A DNA stretch of 64,000 nucleotides. Source: Lapidilactobacillus mulanensis. Its GTDB lineage: Bacteria; Bacillota; Bacilli; Lactobacillales; Lactobacillaceae. Of this stretch, positions 35,878 through 44,372 are shown piece after piece (position 1 is the stretch's first letter; each line of letters starts with the position of its first letter). The DNA lies in contig NZ_RHOW01000005.1 in the NCBI RefSeq assembly GCF_003946215.1, positions 1 to 64,000 on the forward strand. Direction: 5' to 3'. The position numbers and the translations under genes are program-made. Under the pieces are notes generated by a model that saw only the letters and a list, made by a program, of their open reading frames with translations, ran no database searches and was not told where the DNA came from.

Positions 35878-38514
35878 ATGAAGAAAAAAATTGATTATGA
35901 TTCATTTGCGCGGGCAACTTCGGTTCAAGTTCGGCGCCAATTTCAAACGAGAAGAACCGGTTTAGGAACCGCACAAGTCGAAGCGTCGCGTCTCAAAAAT
36001 GGCGACAACAAATTAACTTATCATCAAAAAACACCTTTGATCGTCGAGGCGATTAAAGCATACTTAACGCCTTTTACGTTGGTGTTGATTTTGCTTGCGG
36101 TCATTTCTTTTTTCACGGATTACGTCAAGGCGGCGCCACAAGATCGTAGTCTGTTCGGCGTCTTGATCATCATTGTCTTGGTGCTGATCAGCGGGACGAT
36201 GTCGTTGATTCAAACCGTTCAGTCTGACCAAGCTGCAGATCGAATGGAGTCGATGGTCACGTCGACCGTTTCGGTTAAACGTGCAGGTCAAATCCGTGAT
36301 ATTTCGCCAGATGACATTGTTTGTGGCGATCTCGTTCAGTTGTCAGCGGGTGCCATGATTCCAGCCGATTTAAGATTACTAGAGAGTAAAGACTTGTCGG
36401 TTTCGCAAGCGGCATTAACGGGTGAGAGTTATCCGGTTGAGAAAAATGCCGACGCGCACGTGACTGAGGCAGCCTCTGAAACAAGTTATCAGAATTTAGT
36501 CTTCATGGGCAGCAATGTGTTCAGTGGCACCGCGGAAGCAATTGTGATCGCCACAGGTGACCGGACTGTTTTCGGGGATGTAGTCAAAGATTTAGGTGCG
36601 AAACCGACGCCGACGAATTTTGAAACCGGTGTGCAACAGACGTCGCTGTTATTGATCCGCTTCATGTCTTTGATGGCACCAACCGTCATTATCATCAATG
36701 GCTTTACCAAAGGCGATTGGATGCAGGCACTCACGTTTGGCTTGTCGGTTGCGGTGGGACTGACACCGGAAATGTTGCCGATGATCGTGACTACGAATCT
36801 GGTTCGCGGCGCCAATCGCATGGCGAAGAAAGGTACGCTGATCAAACATTTGAATGCCATTCAAAATTTTGGTGCGATCGATGTTTTGTGTACTGACAAA
36901 ACCGGCACGTTGACTGAAGACAAGATTGTTTTGTCGCAGTATCTGAATTGCGCTGGCCAGACAGACGAGCGTGTTTTGCGCACCGCATATCTGAATAGTT
37001 TCTATCAGACCGGATTGAAAAATTTGCTGGATGTGGCAGTTATTAACGCCACCAAAGCACGATTCGCTACTGAAAGTTTTAACTATGAGAAGCTCGATGA
37101 AATTCCGTTTGATTTTCAACGGCGGCGCATGAGCGTTGTTGTCCGTGATCAAACTGGTTCCGCGCAATTGATCACGAAGGGTGCCATCGAAGAAATGTTG
37201 GCAGTCACTCATTACGTTGAACAAAATGGCGAAGTCGAACCACTGGCGGCTTCCGAGAAAAAACAAGTTTTGGCGCGTGTTGCGCAACTCAACGCCCAGG
37301 GCTTGCGTGTGATCGGTGTTGCGCAGAAGACTTACCAAACTGCACCGCGCAATTTTTCTGTGGCTGAGGAAAATGACATGACGTTAGTTGGCTATCTGGC
37401 GTTTCTGGATCCACCTAAAAAGAGTGCGAAGGCTGCCTTACAAAAGTTGAAAAAACTTGAGGTGAATGTCAAAGTCCTCACTGGCGACAACGAGCTAGTA
37501 ACGCGGGCCATGTGCAATCAAGTCGGTTTAGATCACGCGGAACTCATTACCGGCGAACAACTGAATTCGTTAGATGAGACGCAGATGTCAGCCGCAGTCG
37601 AACGCAATCAAGTCTTCGTCAAACTGAATCCGCAACAAAAAAAGCATATTATGAGCTTGCTCAAAGAGAATGGTCACACCGTCGGCTTCATGGGTGATGG
37701 CATTAACGATGCACCAGCCATGAAAACAGCTGACGTGGGGATTTCTGTAGATACTGCAGTAGACGTGGCGAAAGATTCGGCCGATGTAATTTTGCTTCAT
37801 AAAGATTTGGATGTGCTCGCTACTGGACTATTAGTTGGGCGCGAGACTTTCGGTAATATCATGAAATACATCAAGGCGACGACGAGTTCTAACTTTGGTA
37901 ATATGTTGTCGGTTTTATGTGCAAGTATTTTCCTGCCATTTTTACCAATGTTGCCGGTTCAGATCTTATTGCTCAATCTGATTTACGATTTGGCCTGCAT
38001 GTCAATTCCGTGGGATCGAATGGATCCAGAGTATTTAGAGAAGCCGAAAAAATGGACGGCCAACAGCATCAGCAAGTTTATGATTTGGTTTGGACCCACC
38101 AGCTCGATTTTTGATATCACGACTTATTTGTTACTGTATTTTGTAATCTGCCCTGGTATTGTTGGGGGTAGTTATCATACTTTGTCCGCGACACAGCAAG
38201 TTGTTTTTATCGCTTTGTTTCATGCGGGCTGGTTTGTGGAATCATTGTGGACACAAACGCTGGTCTTGCATGCGTTGCGGACGCCGAAGATCCCGTTTAT
38301 TCAGAGCACCGCAGCAAAGGCGTTGTTGATTGCCTCAGCTGTTGAAATTAGCTTCGGTTCATTGTTACCATTCACAACCATCGGACATGATATTGGCCTG
38401 ACTAATTTGCCAATGAGCTATTGGCCATGGTTATTATTGACAGTGGTCGCGTATTTAGTTGTCGTAACTTTTGCGAAGAAAATTTATCTAAAGAAATTTG
38501 TGGAACTACTCTGA
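35878..38514 (+). CDS. mgtA: Mg2+-importing P-type ATPase
   Basis: 878-residue P3B-type ATPase for Mg2+ uptake at the plasma membrane. Motifs: TGESYPVEK (actuator domain), phosphorylated Asp340 in CTDKTGTLTED, PEMLPMIVT in the membrane core, GDGINDAPAMKTADVGISVD (hinge), and about ten membrane helices. The M-box upstream supports Mg2+ rather than Ca2+ as substrate. AGAGAGGAAT precedes the start. The 363-base leader after the aptamer is unusually long and holds a second candidate control device. Confidence 0.95.
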   Translation: MKKKIDYDSFARATSVQVRRQFQTRRTGLGTAQVEASRLKNGDNKLTYHQKTPLIVEAIKAYLTPFTLVLILLAVISFFTDYVKAAPQDRSLFGVLIIIVLVLISGTMSLIQTVQSDQAADRMESMVTSTVSVKRAGQIRDISPDDIVCGDLVQLSAGAMIPADLRLLESKDLSVSQAALTGESYPVEKNADAHVTEAASETSYQNLVFMGSNVFSGTAEAIVIATGDRTVFGDVVKDLGAKPTPTNFETGVQQTSLLLIRFMSLMAPTVIIINGFTKGDWMQALTFGLSVAVGLTPEMLPMIVTTNLVRGANRMAKKGTLIKHLNAIQNFGAIDVLCTDKTGTLTEDKIVLSQYLNCAGQTDERVLRTAYLNSFYQTGLKNLLDVAVINATKARFATESFNYEKLDEIPFDFQRRRMSVVVRDQTGSAQLITKGAIEEMLAVTHYVEQNGEVEPLAASEKKQVLARVAQLNAQGLRVIGVAQKTYQTAPRNFSVAEENDMTLVGYLAFLDPPKKSAKAALQKLKKLEVNVKVLTGDNELVTRAMCNQVGLDHAELITGEQLNSLDETQMSAAVERNQVFVKLNPQQKKHIMSLLKENGHTVGFMGDGINDAPAMKTADVGISVDTAVDVAKDSADVILLHKDLDVLATGLLVGRETFGNIMKYIKATTSSNFGNMLSVLCASIFLPFLPMLPVQILLLNLIYDLACMSIPWDRMDPEYLEKPKKWTANSISKFMIWFGPTSSIFDITTYLLLYFVICPGIVGGSYHTLSATQQVVFIALFHAGWFVESLWTQTLVLHALRTPKIPFIQSTAAKALLIASAVEISFGSLLPFTTIGHDIGLTNLPMSYWPWLLLTVVAYLVVVTFAKKIYLKKFVELL

Positions 38515-38590
38515 GCACTGTGAAAACAGGACTGTCGTTTCAAAAAATTGACAATTTTCTAAATAACTATAAAATAAAGTAACAGCATTC

Positions 38591-38646
38591 TTGATTAATT
38601 AAATAAAAGCGTCTATAATGACACCTTGTCACATGACATCGTGTCA
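38591..38646 (+). promoter_or_regulatory. Promoter with tandem TetR-type operators
   Basis: TTGATT (38591-38596), a 17-base spacer, and TATAAT (38614-38619). From the last base of the -10 runs a regular array: TGACA-N3-TGTCA-N2-TGACA-N3-TGTCA (38619-38646), two palindromic half-site pairs covering the transcription start. The next gene is a tetR, so autorepression is likely. The outer arms also form a hairpin followed by TTTTTTT, which could end the mgtA transcript. Confidence 0.75.
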
Positions 38647-38834
38647 TTTTTTTGTAGCTTGTTAGATTTATTGTGGAAACCCTGAATTAACGGCTCATTC
38701 TAGTTGTTGAGTTAGCCCTGTTTTATGAAAGACTCATTGTTTTCATGGATGTAAGTCTCACTTGCTTTAAATAGTTATTATGGTTGTGAAAGCTTGGCGG
38801 GTGAGTTTGATGCGCCAGATCGAACAACATAAAT

Positions 38835-38949
38835 GTGTTCGCCATCACTGAAATCACTGGCTAAGTGACAATAACTTAAATCTTAAGACCAAGATTTGAG
38901 TTATTGTCGACTTAGCCATTGATTTCAACCCGTGATGGCTCACAACTTA
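38835..38949 (+). repeat. R2-family nested hairpin (R2d)
   Basis: Nearly identical to R2a at 10.7 kb: outer stem CCATCAC/GTGATGG, inner stem GACAATAACTTAAATCTT against AAGATTTGAGTTATTGTC, with a T-G wobble where R2a has an A-T pair. Confidence 0.8.
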
Positions 38950-38952
38950 ACT

Positions 38953-39064
38953 GTGTTCGTAGCCATTGAAATTTCCGCTTAACTTGAGAGAACACTAAAT
39001 CTAAAACCAGATTTAATGTTCTCTCAGAGTTAATGCTCAATTTCAACCCATGGCTACTCACAAC
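38953..39064 (+). repeat. R2-family nested hairpin (R2e)
   Basis: Flanks and outer stem are identical to R2b at 10.8 kb, but the inner stem is GAGAACACTAAATCT/AGATTTAATGTTCTC instead of the GATGATGA version. Confidence 0.8.
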
Positions 39065-39070
39065 ATAATC

Positions 39071-39180
39071 GTGTTCGAGCTGACTGTCTGCTATGAATAA
39101 GTTATCAATAACTGAATTCAAAGACCGAATTTAGTTATTGATAGACTTATTCTACGCAGCCAACCGTCAGCTCTCACAAC
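39071..39180 (+). repeat. R2-family nested hairpin (R2f)
   Basis: Outer stem AGCTGAC/GTCAGCT, then TGTCTGCTAT and TACGCAGCCAACC joints, and inner stem TATCAATAACTGAATTC/GAATTTAGTTATTGATA with one wobble. It is the complete form of the R2c remnant. It ends eight bases before the tetR ribosome binding site. Confidence 0.8.
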
Positions 39181-39200
39181 ATATAAAAAGGAGGTTTCAT

Positions 39201-39875
39201 ATGCCTAGCAAGACGTTTTTAGGCTTACCGTCAGATAAAAAAGCCAAGATTATTTCTGCTGCGCGGGCTGCCTTTTCGGATGCGCCTTATTCTGAAGTGA
39301 CGGTCGCCGATATTATTCGCTTGGCGGAAATTCCGCGTGGTAGTTTTTACCAGTATTTCAAAGACAAGGATGATATCTACTTTTATTTGCTAGAAACCTT
39401 CCGCGAGAAATTTAAAACTAGTTTTCTATCTGATCTTCAACAGCATGATGGTGATTTGTTTGCTGCGTTACAGGCGACTTATGATGATATCACCGATTAT
39501 TTGACCCATGGGATCGATCAGCGCTTGATCAAGAATATCTTTATGGAAATGGATTATCGTGGGTATCAGCACTTATTAAAAAGTGGTGGGCCACCTGCTG
39601 CCCGGCATCACAAACCGGATTGGTTACAGTGGCAACAAGATATTCGAGATAATACCGATTTGAGTAAGTTGCGCATTTCGGATGATCAGTTTGGATTGTT
39701 GCTGCACATGTTATTCGGATTTATGGGGCAATCATTAGCCCATCATATTCTCCAATCACCAGAAGAAGCACAACAAGCATCAACCATCCATGCCGCAAAT
39801 AAATTTTCTGAGTTACTCAATTGGTTTGAGTATGGTGTTTTAAAAGAGACAACAGGGAGGGAATCAAATGATTAA
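39201..39875 (+). CDS. TetR-family transcriptional regulator
   Basis: 224 residues. The N-terminal TetR helix-turn-helix (KKAKIISAARAAFSDAPYSEVTVADIIRLAEIPRGSFYQYFKDKDDIY) is followed by a ligand-binding helical domain. ATG 39201 sits behind AAGGAGG (39188-39194). The longer upstream frame runs through the R2 array. The stop overlaps the first ABC gene by eight bases. It probably represses its own operon through the TGACA-N3-TGTCA sites 560 bases upstream and is released by a drug or peptide that the exporter removes. Confidence 0.92.
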   Translation: MPSKTFLGLPSDKKAKIISAARAAFSDAPYSEVTVADIIRLAEIPRGSFYQYFKDKDDIYFYLLETFREKFKTSFLSDLQQHDGDLFAALQATYDDITDYLTHGIDQRLIKNIFMEMDYRGYQHLLKSGGPPAARHHKPDWLQWQQDIRDNTDLSKLRISDDQFGLLLHMLFGFMGQSLAHHILQSPEEAQQASTIHAANKFSELLNWFEYGVLKETTGRESND

Positions 39876-41604
39876 GCTTGCTAAAAAGCGCGTTTCTGGC
39901 TGGGCCGTATTTTTTGCCGTGATGTTTATGGTCGGCCAAGTTTTCACGAGTTTATATTTACCCAATTTGACATCTGATTTGGTCAATTATGGGGTTGCTA
40001 AAGGAGATACCAATTATATTTGGAGCGCTGGGATGAAGATGCTGGCCGTTTCCGTCTTGTCGGTGATTTTCTCCTTTGGGAATGTTTACTTAGCTGCAAA
40101 GACTTCGCAGGGACTCGGTAGAAATCTGCGTAAAGATATTTATCATAAAGTGCTTTACATGTCGAATGATGAATTCGATCAAGTGGGCACGTCTTCATTA
40201 ATTACCCGGACAACTAATGACGTTGTTCAGATTCAGAACGTGGCGATGATGGCATTAAGAATGATGATCATGGCGCCAATTATGTTGGTCGGTGCCAGCT
40301 TCATGGCTTATCAGAAGGATGCGCAATTAACGAGTATTTTCGTCGTTGTTATTCCGATCATGATCGTTTTTGTGGGGATCGTCATGTACTTCGCAGTGCC
40401 ATTATTCAAAGCGATGCAGACGAAAACCGACCGTTTGAACTTGGTTTTCCGTGAAGGTTTGACTGGTGTTCGGGTCATTCGGGCTTTCGTTCGTGATAAA
40501 TTCGAGCAGAACCGTTTCGACGATGCCAATTTAGATTACACCCGTAATGCACGCAAGGTATTCTCAATTATGGCCGTCATGATGCCGGTCATGACTTTGA
40601 TCATGAGTGGGACAAACGTTGCCATTATCTGGAATGGTGGTCAATTGATTGCCAATCAATCGATGGCCGTTGGGAATATGATTGCCTTTATGACCTACGC
40701 AATGCAGATCTTAATGAGCTTTATGATGTTATCAATGGTGTTCGTTGTGGTTCCTCGTGGACAAGCTTCGGCAGACCGTATCGCGCAAGTTTTGAAGTTA
40801 CAATCAACGATCAAACCTGCAGAGCAGCCAAAAGAATTCTCTGAGACAACACCATCGAGTCTTGACTTTGACGACGTTCTTTTCCGTTATCAAGGTGCTG
40901 AAAATCCTGCTTTGACTGGTGTGGATGCACACGTTAAACAGGGACAGACTTTAGCCATTATTGGTGGGACTGGTTCTGGCAAATCGACGCTGATCAATTT
41001 GATCCCGCGTTTTTACGATGTGGAATCTGGGTCGGTTCGAATCAATGGCTTGAATGTCAAAGATGTCGACGCGCAAACGTTGCAAGAACAGATTGCCATG
41101 GTTCCTCAGAAGGCACTGCTCTTCAAGGGGAGTTTGCGTGATAATCTGCGTTATGGTAATCCAGATGCAACAGACGATCAATTATGGCATGCTCTGGAAA
41201 TTGCCCAGTCGACAGACTTCATTAAAGACGATGACGGCTTGGATACTTTCGTTGAACAAGGCGGGGACAACTTCTCTGGTGGTCAAAAACAACGACTAGC
41301 CATTGCGCGTGCCTTGGTTAAAAAAGCATCTGTTTACGTATTCGACGATTCATTTTCTGCCTTGGACTTCAAGACGGATGCGAATTTGCGCAAGGCTTTA
41401 CTTGAAGATGAAACTGTTCAAAAAGCGGTTGTCGTCATTGTCGGCCAGCGTGTTTCAACCGTTGCTGATGCAGACCAGATCATCGTTCTTGATGAAGGTA
41501 AGATGGTCGGTATTGGGACCCATCCAGAATTGAAAGCAAATAATGAAACTTATCGCGAAATCGTTGAATCACAAATTAAGCAAGGGGGCGAAATGAATGA
41601 GTGA
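39868..41604 (+). CDS. ABC exporter half-transporter, degenerate-site subunit
   Basis: 578 residues: six membrane helices (about 1-320) fused to an ATPase domain. Walker A is GGTGSGKST and the signature is FSGGQKQR. The residue after Walker B is Asp rather than Glu (VYVFDDSFSALD), and the switch His is replaced by Gln (VIVGQRVSTV). These are the hallmarks of the degenerate half of heterodimeric multidrug exporters such as LmrC or EfrA. It overlaps tetR and the next gene by eight bases each. Confidence 0.92.
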   Translation: MIKLAKKRVSGWAVFFAVMFMVGQVFTSLYLPNLTSDLVNYGVAKGDTNYIWSAGMKMLAVSVLSVIFSFGNVYLAAKTSQGLGRNLRKDIYHKVLYMSNDEFDQVGTSSLITRTTNDVVQIQNVAMMALRMMIMAPIMLVGASFMAYQKDAQLTSIFVVVIPIMIVFVGIVMYFAVPLFKAMQTKTDRLNLVFREGLTGVRVIRAFVRDKFEQNRFDDANLDYTRNARKVFSIMAVMMPVMTLIMSGTNVAIIWNGGQLIANQSMAVGNMIAFMTYAMQILMSFMMLSMVFVVVPRGQASADRIAQVLKLQSTIKPAEQPKEFSETTPSSLDFDDVLFRYQGAENPALTGVDAHVKQGQTLAIIGGTGSGKSTLINLIPRFYDVESGSVRINGLNVKDVDAQTLQEQIAMVPQKALLFKGSLRDNLRYGNPDATDDQLWHALEIAQSTDFIKDDDGLDTFVEQGGDNFSGGQKQRLAIARALVKKASVYVFDDSFSALDFKTDANLRKALLEDETVQKAVVVIVGQRVSTVADADQIIVLDEGKMVGIGTHPELKANNETYREIVESQIKQGGEMNE

Positions 41605-43486
41605 GAAATCAAGTCGATCTAGTCATAGTTCTCGTCCAATGGGCGGCGGTCACGGACCTGGTGGCATGTCTATGCCTGGTGAGAAGCCTAAGAACTTCTG
41701 GGGAACGACGAAACGTCTATTTGGTTACATGGGCAAGTATTGGATTGCCTTAGTCGTGGTCATGATTTTTGCCATTGCTTCGCAAATTCTGCAAGTTAGA
41801 ACGCCTAAGATTTTAGGTGAAGCAACGACGGAATTATTTAAGGGTGTCATGCGTGGTGAAGCCATGCAAAAAGCCGGGATCGCCATGAGACGTTATCCCG
41901 TTGATTTCGACAAGATCCAAGAAATCGTCATCACGGTTATCTTTATGTATTTGGCATCCGCATTGTTGAGCTTCGTCATGCAATTCGTAATGACGCGGGT
42001 TTCACAGGATACCGTTTATCGTTTACGTAAAGAATTTAAAGAAAAAATGCAAGTTTTACCGATCAATTATTACGACACGCATTCCAATGGTGATATCATG
42101 TCGCGTGCGATCAACGATATGGATAACATTGCCGGAACTTTGCAACAAAGTCTGACCCAGCTGATCACAAGTAGTGTCATGCTGGTTGGGACTATCTGGA
42201 TGATGTTGACCATTAGTTGGCAGTTAACTTTACTGGCATTGGCAACAGTTCCATTGAGTTTGATCGTCGTCGGTGTGGTCGCACCGCGTTCGCAGAAATT
42301 CTTCGCTTCACAACAGAAGAGCTTGGGATTGTTGAATGACCAAGTCGAAGAAAATTATGCCGGTCATATTGTTAATAAGAGTTTTAACCATGAACAAGCT
42401 GCCATGGATGAATTTGCGGCAGAGAACGAGAAATTGTACGCCTCAGCTTGGAAAGCACAGCTGATTTCTGGGATTATCATGCCATTAATGACCTTCGTCA
42501 ACAACTTAGGTTATGTCTTCGTCGCCGTTCTTGGTGGGATCAAAGTTTCTACCGGGAATATGACGTTAGGTGATGTGCAAGCCTTCCTGCAATATACGCA
42601 GCAATTCTCTCAACCTATTTCGCAGTTGGCCAACTTAGCTAACACGATTCAGGCAACGGTCGCTTCTGCAGAACGTATCTTTGAAGTGTTTGATGAACCA
42701 AACATGATCGATACGCACGTAGATGTTGCGGATGATCCGGACACGAAAGATATTTTAACGATGGATCATGTTCAATTCGGCTATCAAGGCAAAGATTTAT
42801 TGATGACGGATTACAACTTGAGTGTTAAACCTGGTGAAATGGTCGCAATCGTTGGCCCAACTGGTGCCGGCAAAACAACCATCATCAATTTACTCGAGCG
42901 TTTCTATGATGTGAGTGGTGGTTCGATTCGTTTGAAGGGTACCGACACTCAAAATATGAATCGCGAAGATCTGCGTCGTCATTTCGCAATGGTCTTGCAA
43001 GATACTTGGCTATTCACGGGGACGATTTATGATAACTTGAAATATGGACGCGAAGATGCGACCCATGACGAAATTATCGAGGCCTCTAAGGCTGCTCATG
43101 TGGACGAATTCGTTCGTCAATTACCTAAGGGTTATGACACGATTCTAAACGAAGAAGCATCGAATATTTCGCAAGGTCAACGTCAATTATTAACGATTGC
43201 ACGTGCATTTGTCGCCGACCCAGAAATTCTGATCCTCGATGAAGCCACGTCATCTGTTGATACGCGGACCGAATTGCAGATTCAGCATGCCATGGGTCGT
43301 TTGTTGAAAGGCCGGACAAGTTTCGTGGTTGCCCACAGACTTTCGACAATTCGCGACGCAGATAATATTTTGGTCATGGATCACGGCTCAATTGTGGAAA
43401 CTGGGAATCACGATCAGTTAATGGCTAAGAATGGCTTCTATGCTGATCTATACAATTCACAATTTTCTGGCAATGTGGCTATTTAA
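41597..43486 (+). CDS. ABC exporter half-transporter, canonical subunit
   Basis: 629 residues. A Gly/Met/Pro/Ser-rich N-terminal tail (about 1-33) precedes the membrane domain, which has a loop insertion (about 75-110), and an ATPase domain with intact Walker A (GPTGAGKTT), catalytic Glu (ILILDEATSSVD) and switch His (VVAHRLSTI). The signature is NISQGQRQLL, as is common for LmrD/EfrB-type subunits. It forms one transporter with the preceding half. The substrate is unknown; drug or antimicrobial-peptide export is inferred from the TetR neighbour. Confidence 0.92.
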   Translation: MSEKSSRSSHSSRPMGGGHGPGGMSMPGEKPKNFWGTTKRLFGYMGKYWIALVVVMIFAIASQILQVRTPKILGEATTELFKGVMRGEAMQKAGIAMRRYPVDFDKIQEIVITVIFMYLASALLSFVMQFVMTRVSQDTVYRLRKEFKEKMQVLPINYYDTHSNGDIMSRAINDMDNIAGTLQQSLTQLITSSVMLVGTIWMMLTISWQLTLLALATVPLSLIVVGVVAPRSQKFFASQQKSLGLLNDQVEENYAGHIVNKSFNHEQAAMDEFAAENEKLYASAWKAQLISGIIMPLMTFVNNLGYVFVAVLGGIKVSTGNMTLGDVQAFLQYTQQFSQPISQLANLANTIQATVASAERIFEVFDEPNMIDTHVDVADDPDTKDILTMDHVQFGYQGKDLLMTDYNLSVKPGEMVAIVGPTGAGKTTIINLLERFYDVSGGSIRLKGTDTQNMNREDLRRHFAMVLQDTWLFTGTIYDNLKYGREDATHDEIIEASKAAHVDEFVRQLPKGYDTILNEEASNISQGQRQLLTIARAFVADPEILILDEATSSVDTRTELQIQHAMGRLLKGRTSFVVAHRLSTIRDADNILVMDHGSIVETGNHDQLMAKNGFYADLYNSQFSGNVAI

Positions 43487-43505
43487 GACTGGAGGGAATT
43501 TTTCA

Positions 43506-44246
43506 ATGAAAATTAAAAAAATAATTGCCAGTCTCGCGGTGGTACTCGGGAGTGCCGTCGCTTTAGCCGGCTGTCAAAGTGGCACGCCAAGCTTGAAGCC
43601 TAGCAAGAGCACTTACAATGCTAGCGGCTTGGTTGCTGCGGTCAAAGGGACCGTGAGCAAGAATGCCAAGGTCACTTACCAAATTGGCTCGGCTGCTAGC
43701 AAAAAGGCGACTAATAATGATGGTTCTTTCGTCATTCAAGTCCCAAGTCAAACCAAAAAAACGCAAGTGACTTTAAAAGCAACCAAGTCTGGCAAGACGA
43801 CCACCAAAAAGGTGACCGTCAATCCAAGTAAGACTTTGGTAGCTTATCCAAAATTTGCGATGACTTATAATATGGTCAATCAACAAATGAAACTGACTGC
43901 ACCAGCCTTACCTATGACTCAAAAAGATGGGCTAGTCGATCTTTATTCTGCTGATGGCGTACGCATTCGTGCAAATGTTCAAAATCAGAATGTCGTCAGC
44001 ATCGCCTATATTTTCCCAGTGAAATCGATGAAGTCGAAGACAAAGATGAAAGACTTTGCCATGAGACTCACTGTCCTGGCGACTGCGGTAGGTGCCGATG
44101 GTCAAAAAGTGCTTAAAGATTATCAAAAGTTAGCTAAGGATGCCGAAAACGGACAGACAACCGTTGATAATATCAACAGCAAGGGTGTCACGTTTGAAAC
44201 CAGCTTCTCAGATCAGGCATTGTATATGTACTTGGTTAAAAAATAG
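43506..44246 (+). CDS. Putative lipoprotein of the TetR-ABC operon
   Basis: 246 residues. The signal peptide has a clear lipobox (SAVALAGCQS), so the mature protein is tethered outside the membrane. A Lys/Thr-rich Ig-like beta segment (about 30-105; KTTKKVTVNPSKTLV) is followed by a folded domain of unknown type (about 110-246). ATG 43506 follows GGAGGGAA, and the gene starts 19 bases after the exporter. It may shield or guide the exporter substrate. I do not recognise the family. Confidence 0.8.
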   Translation: MKIKKIIASLAVVLGSAVALAGCQSGTPSLKPSKSTYNASGLVAAVKGTVSKNAKVTYQIGSAASKKATNNDGSFVIQVPSQTKKTQVTLKATKSGKTTTKKVTVNPSKTLVAYPKFAMTYNMVNQQMKLTAPALPMTQKDGLVDLYSADGVRIRANVQNQNVVSIAYIFPVKSMKSKTKMKDFAMRLTVLATAVGADGQKVLKDYQKLAKDAENGQTTVDNINSKGVTFETSFSDQALYMYLVKK

Positions 44247-44256
44247 AACCACCAAC

Positions 44257-44287
44257 AAAAACTGCGATTCACATCGCAGTTTTTTTG
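44257..44287 (+). terminator. Terminator of TetR-ABC operon
   Basis: AAAACTGCGAT pairs with ATCGCAGTTTT around TCAC, followed by further T residues. Confidence 0.9.
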
Positions 44288-44372
44288 TCGAATAAATTGT
44301 ATTGAACGTTAAAAACAACACTGGTTGTCTTTTCCAATTGAAAAATGCTAAGCTGATATGAGAGGTGAGTTC

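Noticed and set aside
38617-38653. Hairpin only as the mgtA terminator
   Set aside because: The arms and T tail allow termination, but the regular TGACA-N3-TGTCA array on a TATAAT box is better explained as a promoter with operators. Dual use was noted instead.
39138-39200. N-terminal extension of the TetR protein
   Set aside because: It lies in the R2f repeat. ATG 39201 directly follows AAGGAGG.
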